From assembly GCF_004363555.1 (NCBI RefSeq), contig NZ_SNZJ01000002.1, forward strand, positions 223,676-287,675: a stretch of 64,000 bases of DNA. Reading direction: 5' to 3'. Position numbers and translations under genes: made by a program. Below, in pieces: positions 57,753-64,000 of the stretch (position 1 is its first letter; each line of letters begins with the position of its first letter). The stretch comes from Halomonas ventosae (GTDB taxonomy: Bacteria > Pseudomonadota > Gammaproteobacteria > Pseudomonadales > Halomonadaceae). A model generated the notes under the pieces. It searched no databases. It worked only from the letters and a program-made list of their open reading frames with translations, and was not told the origin of the DNA.

Positions 57753-58508
57753 ATGACGCCAGTCAAGCTCTATCCGCCGAAGCCGGAGAAGGTCTACTTC
57801 TTCGGGACCTGCCTCGTCGACCTCTTCTACCCGGAAGCCGGGCTGGACGGTATCCGCCTGCTCGAGCGGGAGGGCATCGAGGTGCTCTTTCCCGAGGATC
57901 AGACCTGCTGCGGGCAGCCGGCCTACACCTCTGGCTACCAGCAGGAGGCCCGGGCAGTGGCGGCGGCCCAGCTCGGCCTCTTCCCCGAGCCCTGGCCGAT
58001 CGTGGTGCCCTCCGGCTCCTGCGGCGGCATGATGCGCACCCACTACCCCCAGCTCTTCGCCGGCACCGATCTCGAGGAGCGGGCGAGCGAGGTGGCCGGG
58101 CGGGTCCATGAGCTGACCGAGTTCCTGGTCCATGTCTGTCACCTGAAGCTCGAGGATCGCGGCGAACCGGAGAAGGTGGCCATGCATACCTCCTGCAGTG
58201 CCCGGCGCGAGATGGGGCTGGCCGAGACCGGCCCGGCCCTGCTGGCGCAGCTCGGCCAGGTCGAGCTGGTGGAGCAGGCGCGCGCCGCCGAGTGCTGCGG
58301 CTTCGGCGGCACCTTCGCCGTGCGCCATCCCGAGGTCTCCGCCGCCATGGTGGAGGACAAGACCACCGCCATCGCGGAGGCCGGCGCCCAGCGCTTCGTG
58401 ACCTCCGACTGCGGCTGCATGATGAACATCGGCGGACGCTTCGAGCAGCAGAAGTCGCCGGTCAATGGCGAGCACATCGCCAGCTACCTGTGGCGGAGGA
58501 CCTCATGA
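57753..58508 (+). CDS. lutA: Lactate utilisation Fe-S protein LutA
   Basis: 251 residues with the two CCG (cysteine-rich) domains: DQTCCGQPAY, SGSCGGMM, HTSCSARREMG, AECCGFGGTF and SDCGCMMNIGG. With LutB and LutC it oxidises L-lactate to pyruvate. ATG at 57753 (MTPVKLYPPKPEKVYFFG); an upstream in-frame ATG is inside the promoter–operator region. Overlaps lutB by ATGA. Confidence 0.96.
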   Translation: MTPVKLYPPKPEKVYFFGTCLVDLFYPEAGLDGIRLLEREGIEVLFPEDQTCCGQPAYTSGYQQEARAVAAAQLGLFPEPWPIVVPSGSCGGMMRTHYPQLFAGTDLEERASEVAGRVHELTEFLVHVCHLKLEDRGEPEKVAMHTSCSARREMGLAETGPALLAQLGQVELVEQARAAECCGFGGTFAVRHPEVSAAMVEDKTTAIAEAGAQRFVTSDCGCMMNIGGRFEQQKSPVNGEHIASYLWRRTS

Positions 58509-59980
58509 GCGCTATCCAGACCCCGGGTGTCCAGACCTACAGCCCCCGCGAGTTCCACCGCCAGGCCCACGATGCCCTGGGCAACCCGCAGATCCGCGCC
58601 AACTTCCGCAAGGCGATGGATGGCCTGATGACCAAGCGCCGCGACAGCTTCGGCGACTGGGAGCTGGAGACCCTGCGCGAGCTGGGCGCCAACATCCGCC
58701 TGCGGGCACTGGCGAAGCTGCCCGACCTGCTCGAGCAGCTGGAGGCCAACTGCGAGGCCAACGGTATCAAGGTGCACTGGGCCGAGGATGGCGAGCAGGC
58801 GTGTCGCATCGTCCGCGAGATCTGCGAGTCCCACGACGCCAGGTCGGTGATCAAGGGCAAGTCGATGGTCTCCGAGGAGATGCACCTCAACGCTCACCTG
58901 GAGGAGGCGGGGATCGAAGCCCTGGAGTCCGACCTCGGCGAGTACCTGGTGCAGCTCAACGAGCAGACTCCCTCGCACATCATCATGCCGGCGATCCATC
59001 TGAACACCGATGAGATCTCCGAGATCATGCACGACAAGACCGGCACCGAGCGCACCCGCGACGTCGACTACATGACCGCGGCGGCCCGGCAGCAGCTGCG
59101 CGAGCGCTTCATGGCCGCCGACGTGGGGGTCTCCGGGGTCAACTTCGCGGTGGCCGAGACCGGCACGCTCTGCCTGGTGGAAAACGAGGGCAACGGCCGC
59201 ATGACCACCACGGTGCCGCCGGTACACGTGGCCGTGACCGGTATCGAGAAGGTCGTCGAGCACCTGCGCGACGTGCCGCCCCTCTACGCCCTGCTGACCC
59301 GTTCCGCCACCGGCCAGCACGTCACCACCTACTTCAACATGATCAGCTCGCCGCGCAAGGAGGGCGAGCATGACGGGCCGAAGGAGGTGCACCTGGTACT
59401 GGTGGACAGCGGTCGCTCCCGCATCTACCAGGACGACGAGCTGCTCGATACCCTGCGCTGCATCCGCTGCGGCGCCTGCATGAACCACTGCCCCGTCTAC
59501 ACCCGGGTGGGCGGCCACACCTACGGCACCACCTACCCGGGGCCCATCGGCAGCATCCTTTCGCCCCACCTGATGGGCCTGGACGAGACGAAGGACCTGC
59601 CCACCGCCTCGAGCCTGTGCGGCGCCTGTGGCGAGGTGTGCCCGGTGAAGATCCCGATTCCCGACCTGCTGGTGCGCCTGCGCCGCGAATCGGTGGGCGA
59701 GGGGCGCGGCAATGTGCCCGGCGCCGGCGTCAAGCGCACCCGCAAGGAGGTTGCCGCCTGGAAGGGCTTCCAGTGGCTGGCGACCCATCCTTCCGCCTGG
59801 CGTGCCGGCACCTCGGTGGCCGGCAAGCTCAAGGCGCTGATGCCCGCGAAGCTGGGACCCTGGACCGACTACCGCACCGCGCCCAAGCCGGCGGGCACCA
59901 CCCTGCATGCGCTGGTCAAGCGCCACCAGGCGAACAAGAGCCATCAGCCGAACAGCAAAAGCCATGAGGAGGAGCGCTGA
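58505..59980 (+). CDS. lutB: Lactate utilisation Fe-S protein LutB
   Basis: 491 residues. LUD domain (KGKSMVSEEMHLN; AETGTLCLVENEGNGRM) then two 4Fe-4S clusters, CIRCGACMNHCPVY and CGACGEVCPVKIPIP. Full length. Overlaps lutA by 4 bases and lutC by 1, so translational coupling is likely. Confidence 0.97.
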   Translation: MSAIQTPGVQTYSPREFHRQAHDALGNPQIRANFRKAMDGLMTKRRDSFGDWELETLRELGANIRLRALAKLPDLLEQLEANCEANGIKVHWAEDGEQACRIVREICESHDARSVIKGKSMVSEEMHLNAHLEEAGIEALESDLGEYLVQLNEQTPSHIIMPAIHLNTDEISEIMHDKTGTERTRDVDYMTAAARQQLRERFMAADVGVSGVNFAVAETGTLCLVENEGNGRMTTTVPPVHVAVTGIEKVVEHLRDVPPLYALLTRSATGQHVTTYFNMISSPRKEGEHDGPKEVHLVLVDSGRSRIYQDDELLDTLRCIRCGACMNHCPVYTRVGGHTYGTTYPGPIGSILSPHLMGLDETKDLPTASSLCGACGEVCPVKIPIPDLLVRLRRESVGEGRGNVPGAGVKRTRKEVAAWKGFQWLATHPSAWRAGTSVAGKLKALMPAKLGPWTDYRTAPKPAGTTLHALVKRHQANKSHQPNSKSHEEER

Positions 59981-60657
59981 TGCGTGCCCGCGACGCCATT
60001 CTCAAGCGCCTGCGCGAGCGCCTCGATGGCCCCCTGAGCGCCCCCGAGAGCGACTTCGCCGTGGTGACCCATAGAGGCTGGAGCCAGGAAGAGCGCCTGG
60101 CACGCTTCGAGCGCTGGATCGCCTCGGTGCACGGCGAGGTGATCCATTCCCCCCGGGATAGCTGGACCGAGACGCTGGCCAGGGTGCTGGCCGACAAGGG
60201 CGTGCGGCGCCTGGCGCTGGGCAAGGAGCACCCGGTGGCCGCCGAGGCGCGGCGCGCCCTGGCCGATGCCGAGGTGGAGCTGGTCGACGTCGACCGCGAT
60301 ATCGAGGCCTGGCAGCGCGAGCAGTTCGAGAGCGTCGATGCCGGCCTGACCTCCACCCGTGGCGCCATCGCCGAGACCGGCAGCCTGTGGCTCTGGCCGA
60401 CGCCGGACGAGCCGCGCCTGATCAGCCTGGTGCCGCCGATCCATGTCGCGGTGCTCGATGCCGAGACCCTCGAGGATACCTTCTTCGATGTCGTCGAGGC
60501 CCACGGCTGGGCCGATGGCATGCCCACCAACGCCCTGCTGATCTCCGGGCCCAGCAAGACCGCCGATATCGAGCAGACCCTGGCCTACGGCGTGCATGGC
60601 CCCCGCGAACTGGTGGTCATCGTGCGCCATGCCGGCGCCACGCCGGAGGCAACATGA
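59980..60657 (+). CDS. lutC: Lactate utilisation protein LutC
   Basis: 225 residues of the LUD domain (STRGAIAETGSLWLWPTPDE, SLVPPIHVAVL, GPSKTADIEQTLAYGVHGP). No Fe-S cysteines, as in the family. Its start uses the last base of the lutB stop; its stop overlaps the dehydrogenase ATG. Confidence 0.95.
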   Translation: MRARDAILKRLRERLDGPLSAPESDFAVVTHRGWSQEERLARFERWIASVHGEVIHSPRDSWTETLARVLADKGVRRLALGKEHPVAAEARRALADAEVELVDVDRDIEAWQREQFESVDAGLTSTRGAIAETGSLWLWPTPDEPRLISLVPPIHVAVLDAETLEDTFFDVVEAHGWADGMPTNALLISGPSKTADIEQTLAYGVHGPRELVVIVRHAGATPEAT

Positions 60658-63500
60658 TGGCCGCGGACGGCTGGCGCGAGTTGAAGGCAGCGCTCTCGTC
60701 GGTGATCCCCGCCGAGCGCCTGATCGACGACCCGCTGCGTACCCTGGCCTACGGCACCGATGCGAGCTTCTATCGGCTGATTCCGCAGCTGGTGGTCCGC
60801 CCGGAGAGCGAGGCGGAGCTGCAGCACACCCTGGCGGAGTGCCGGGAGCGTGAGCTGCCGGTGACCTTCCGCGCCGCCGGCACCTCGCTCTCCGGGCAGG
60901 CGGTCACCGACTCGGTGCTGATCCAACTGGGTCGCGGCTGGCGGGACCACGCGATCCTCGACGAGGGCCGGGCGATACGCCTGCAGCCCGGGGTGATCGG
61001 GGCCAGGGCCAACCAGCTGCTGGCCCCCTACGGGCGCAAGATCGGCCCCGACCCGGCCTCCATCGCCAGCTGCATGGTCGGCGGTATCGCCGCCAACAAT
61101 GCCTCGGGGATGTGCTGTGGCACCGCTCAGAACAGCTATCGCACGGTGCGTGACATCCGGGTGATCCTGGCCGACGGCAGCCTGCTCGACACCGCCGACG
61201 CCGCGAGCGTCGCCGCCTTCCGGGCCTCCCATGGCGAGCTGCTGGCCGGTCTCGAGCGCCTCGCGGCCGAGACGCAAGGCAACGCGGCCCTGGCCGAGAA
61301 GATCCGCCACAAGTACCGGCTCAAGAACACCACCGGCTACGCCCTCAACAGCCTGGTCGACTTCAGCGATGGCATCGAGATCCTCAAGCACCTGATGATC
61401 GGCTCCGAGGGCACCCTGGGGTTCATCAGCACCATCACCTACGACACCGTGGTCGACGAGCCCCTGAAGGCCGCGGCCCTGGCCTTCTTCCCCGACATGG
61501 GCACGACCTGCCGCGCGACCATCGCCCTCAAGCAGGCGCCGGTCTCCGCCGTGGAGCTGATGGACCGGGCCGCGCTGCGCTCGGTGCAGGACCAGCCTGG
61601 CATGCCCGCGGTGCTGAGGACGCTACCCGAGGGGGCGGCGGCGCTGCTGGTCGACGTGCGCGGCAATGACGAGGCCGAGCTTGAGGCGCGCATGCGGGCG
61701 GTTCAGGCGACCCTCGAGGGCATCCAGACCCTGGAGCCGGTCACCTTCACCCGCGACGCCGCTACCTATGCCCTCTACTGGAAGATCCGCAAGGGGCTCT
61801 TCCCGGCCGTGGGGGCGGTGCGCGAGACCGGCACCACGGTGATCATCGAGGACGTGGCCTTTCCCATCGAGCGCCTCGACGAGGGAGTGCTGGCGCTGAC
61901 CGACATCTTCCACCGCCACGGCTACGCGGAGGCGATCCTCTTCGGGCATGCCCTGGAAGGGAACCTGCACTTCGTCTTTCCCCAGGGCTTCGAGAAACCC
62001 GGCGAGGTGGAGCGCTACCAGGCGCTGATGGACGAGGTGGCGCAGCTGGTCGGCGTGGAGTACGGCGGTTCGCTGAAGGCCGAACACGGTACCGGACGCA
62101 ACATGGCGCCCTATGTGGAACTGGAGTGGGGGCCCGGGGCCTATGCGCTGATGTGGGAGATCAAGGCGCTCTTCGACCCCGGCAATCTGCTCAATCCGGA
62201 GGTGATCCTCAGCCGCAACCCGACGCTGCACCTGGAGAACCTCAAGCCCCTGCCGGCCGCCGACGCCATCGTCGACAAGTGCATCGAATGCGGTTTCTGC
62301 GAGGCGGTCTGCCCCTCGACCGACCTGACGCTGACGCCACGCCAGCGCATCGTCATCCGTCGCGAGCTGGCGAGGCTCGAGGCGTTGGGCAACCGGGTCA
62401 CCGACGCCGACAGGGCTCGAATGACGCAACTCGAGGAGGCCTATGTCTATCAGGGCATCGACACCTGCGCGGCCACGGGGCTCTGCGCCACCCAGTGTCC
62501 GGTGGGCATCGATACCGGTGAAATGGTGCGTCAGTTGCGTCGCGACCGGTCGCTGGACAAGGCCGCCCTGGCCAGGCGCATCGGCCGACACTTCTCCGGG
62601 GCGACCCGTGCGGCGCGGGGCGGCCTGGCCGCGGCGGGAGCGGCGCGCGCCGTGCTGGGCGTCAACTTGATGGAAAAGATGAGTACCGGAGCGCGTCGGC
62701 TGAGCGGTGACCGCCTGCCCCAGTGGAGTCCGGCCCTGCCCCGGTCGGCGCCTGTCCGGGTGCTGGACCATGCGCCGTCGGGCGATTCCTCCAGGGACAA
62801 GGTGGTCTACCTGCCCTCCTGTGCCACCCGCATCTTCGGGGCGGACCATGACGATGCAGCCGAGGCACGCTCGGTGATGGAGATCACCCTGGCGCTGCTA
62901 GACAAGGCCGGCTTCGAGGTGATCCTGCCGGAGATGATCGGCCACCTGTGCTGTGGCATGGCCTTCAAGTCCAAGGGGCAGTACGAGGAGGCCAATCACA
63001 AGGCGCGTGAGCTCAACCGCGAGCTGCTGGTGGCGAGCCAGAACGGGCGCTACCCCGTGCTCTGTGACACCAGTCCCTGCACCCTGCAGATGCGGGAGCA
63101 CCTGGATGAGCGGCTCGAGATGCTGGAGCCGGTCGCCTTCGCCCATGACCACCTGCTGCCCCGGCTCACGGTCACGCCCCTGGACGAGCGGGTCGCCGTG
63201 CACGTCACCTGCTCGAGCACCCGCATGGGACTGGCCGACAAGTTCGTCGGGCTGGCGCGAGCCTGTGCCCGGGAGGTGGTGGTGCCGGCGGAGATCACCT
63301 GCTGCGGCTTTGCCGGGGACAAGGGCTTCACGACCCCGGAGCTGAATGCCTCCGCGCTGGACGGCCTGGCCGAGCAGGTGAAGGCGTGCAGTGCCGGCTA
63401 CTCGAACTCGCGCACCTGCGAGATCGGCCTGAGCCAGCACGGCAAGATCCCCTACCGCTCGATCCTCTCTCTGCTCGACCGGGCCAGCGGGACGCCGTGA
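60654..63500 (+). CDS. FAD/Fe-S D-lactate dehydrogenase (Dld-II type)
   Basis: 948 residues. FAD_binding_4 domain (FRAAGTSLSGQAVTDSVLI; MVGGIAANNASGMCCG), FAD-oxidase C domain (FGHALEGNLHF; GGSLKAEHGTGRNMAPY), two ferredoxin-like clusters (CIECGFCEAVCPS; CAATGLCATQCPVGI), and a CCG domain at the end (HLCCGMAFKSKGQ; ITCCGFAGDKG). The length and order match Dld-II of Pseudomonas. It oxidises D-lactate (perhaps 2-hydroxyglutarate) and feeds the quinone pool. Overlaps lutC by ATGA, so both lactate enantiomers are covered by one operon. I chose ATG at 60654 with a GGAGG 5 bases upstream. Confidence 0.95.
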   Translation: MMAADGWRELKAALSSVIPAERLIDDPLRTLAYGTDASFYRLIPQLVVRPESEAELQHTLAECRERELPVTFRAAGTSLSGQAVTDSVLIQLGRGWRDHAILDEGRAIRLQPGVIGARANQLLAPYGRKIGPDPASIASCMVGGIAANNASGMCCGTAQNSYRTVRDIRVILADGSLLDTADAASVAAFRASHGELLAGLERLAAETQGNAALAEKIRHKYRLKNTTGYALNSLVDFSDGIEILKHLMIGSEGTLGFISTITYDTVVDEPLKAAALAFFPDMGTTCRATIALKQAPVSAVELMDRAALRSVQDQPGMPAVLRTLPEGAAALLVDVRGNDEAELEARMRAVQATLEGIQTLEPVTFTRDAATYALYWKIRKGLFPAVGAVRETGTTVIIEDVAFPIERLDEGVLALTDIFHRHGYAEAILFGHALEGNLHFVFPQGFEKPGEVERYQALMDEVAQLVGVEYGGSLKAEHGTGRNMAPYVELEWGPGAYALMWEIKALFDPGNLLNPEVILSRNPTLHLENLKPLPAADAIVDKCIECGFCEAVCPSTDLTLTPRQRIVIRRELARLEALGNRVTDADRARMTQLEEAYVYQGIDTCAATGLCATQCPVGIDTGEMVRQLRRDRSLDKAALARRIGRHFSGATRAARGGLAAAGAARAVLGVNLMEKMSTGARRLSGDRLPQWSPALPRSAPVRVLDHAPSGDSSRDKVVYLPSCATRIFGADHDDAAEARSVMEITLALLDKAGFEVILPEMIGHLCCGMAFKSKGQYEEANHKARELNRELLVASQNGRYPVLCDTSPCTLQMREHLDERLEMLEPVAFAHDHLLPRLTVTPLDERVAVHVTCSSTRMGLADKFVGLARACAREVVVPAEITCCGFAGDKGFTTPELNASALDGLAEQVKACSAGYSNSRTCEIGLSQHGKIPYRSILSLLDRASGTP

Positions 63501-63652
63501 CATTTTTCTTCGCGAGGGCCTTGCGCGGCCCCGGGGAAATCCGTAAAGTACGCATCCGCTGCCGGCGACGGGCACACGTTGCAGGCGGTGGAAAGTGGTA
63601 GAAGTGCTTGTTTTCATTTGGGTTTTTTCGAGAAGTTCTGGAAAATTCCCGC
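63501..63652. other. Gap between the dehydrogenase gene and the rRNA promoters
   Basis: A small GGGCC/GGCCC stem at 63516–63531 may end lut transcription. From 63600 on, T- and A-rich runs upstream of P1 look like an UP element. Confidence 0.4.
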
Positions 63653-63680
63653 TTGACGAACTCGCCGCATTCGGTAGAAT
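63653..63680 (+). promoter_or_regulatory. rRNA operon promoter P1
   Basis: TTGACG and TAGAAT with a 16-base spacer, AT-rich upstream region and a GC-rich start zone (GCTCGCC), as in growth-rate-controlled rrn promoters. Confidence 0.8.
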
Positions 63681-63778
63681 GCTCGCCACTCGTGACAGAG
63701 GCCCGCTGAGGGCTCTATCGGACGTCACCTCGCTTGCGAGATCCGGATCGCTTCCTCGGAAGTCATCGACACACACGG

Positions 63779-63806
63779 TTGACACGCAGCGCCGATCACG
63801 TAGAAT
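63779..63806 (+). promoter_or_regulatory. rRNA operon promoter P2
   Basis: TTGACA and TAGAAT with a 16-base spacer, about 126 bases downstream of P1; the same -10 as P1. Confidence 0.85.
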
Positions 63807-63906
63807 ACGCCTTCCTCGCAGGGCGCCGGCGAGACCGCCGCTTCATCAGAAGCCGGGCACGACGGCAACAGCGAGACGCTCCCCGCTCGAATGAGAGCTC
63901 GGAGCC

Positions 63907-63918
63907 GCTCTTTAACAA
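63907..63918 (+). promoter_or_regulatory. boxA antitermination element of the rRNA leader
   Basis: GCTCTTTAACAA matches the gammaproteobacterial rrn boxA, the site for NusB/S10. The leader runs to the window edge; the 16S gene is expected shortly beyond 64000. Confidence 0.9.
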
Positions 63919-64000
63919 TCGATCAGGTAATTCATGTGGGCGCTTGTCGGGATGTCGGTGACCAGTCACTGAAACATTCAAGGCAAGCGACTCGTCAAAG

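Noticed and set aside
63653..64000. Beginning of the 16S rRNA gene
   Set aside because: Only promoters, boxA and leader are visible; the 16S 5' sequence (AGAGTTTGATC region) is not reached.

Overview
The window is a GC-rich, densely packed chromosomal segment of a gammaproteobacterium. Gene content and order (glnA–DUF4124–ntrBC, the metK/tkt/epd/pgk/fba neighbourhood, TAXI-TRAP and TTT transporters, an AGCS amino-acid carrier, strongly acidic proteins) point to Halomonas or a close relative in the Halomonadaceae. That assignment is an inference; no taxonomic marker is complete here. I see no prophage, insertion sequence, CRISPR array or tRNA. The last 350 bases are the promoters and leader of a ribosomal RNA operon whose 16S gene starts beyond the window.

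Layout. 1–7.7 kb: 5' part of typA, a small glycosyltransferase-like gene, then the nitrogen-control block glnA, a DUF4124 gene, ntrB and ntrC, with recognisable NtrC sites and a sigma-54 promoter. 7.75–7.8 kb: an octamer tandem repeat. 8–13.2 kb: a probable operon of an HMG-CoA-lyase-family lyase, a class III CoA-transferase and a complete tripartite tricarboxylate transporter, which reads like an import–activate–cleave pathway for a branched di- or tricarboxylate. 13.2–18.4 kb: dGTPase, RNase T2, a NERD protein, a sirtuin whose reading frame runs on antisense to yciH, and a YieH-like phosphatase. 18.7–22 kb: a small membrane protein, a two-RCK potassium channel and a CaCA exchanger. 22.2–27.5 kb: a secreted acidic protein behind a candidate c-di-GMP-I-like leader, small envelope proteins, asparaginase I with an AGCS carrier, and a divergent HTH regulator.

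27.6–43 kb: central carbon and one-carbon metabolism. epd–pgk–fba (class II) and tkt are separated by lrgAB and a class I aldolase; metK, ligB, ahcY and metF follow, with an AEC permease between ahcY and metF. 43–57.4 kb: a TAXI-TRAP transporter with a possible sigma-54 promoter, a Na/Pi cotransporter, yheV, prlC, an NSS transporter, a gamma carbonic anhydrase, a YdjM-like protein, and an operon of a PdhR/LldR-type regulator with dctB and dctD. 57.7–63.5 kb: lutABC and a large FAD/Fe-S D-lactate dehydrogenase, divergent from the regulator and flanked by two palindromic operators.

Themes are nitrogen control (NtrBC, asparaginase), organic-acid import and use (TTT, TRAP, DctBD, Lut/Dld), and the SAM cycle (MetK, AhcY, MetF). 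The best candidates for something undescribed are the lyase/CoA-transferase/TTT cassette, the structured leader before the acidic protein, the sirtuin run-on frame and the octamer repeat.
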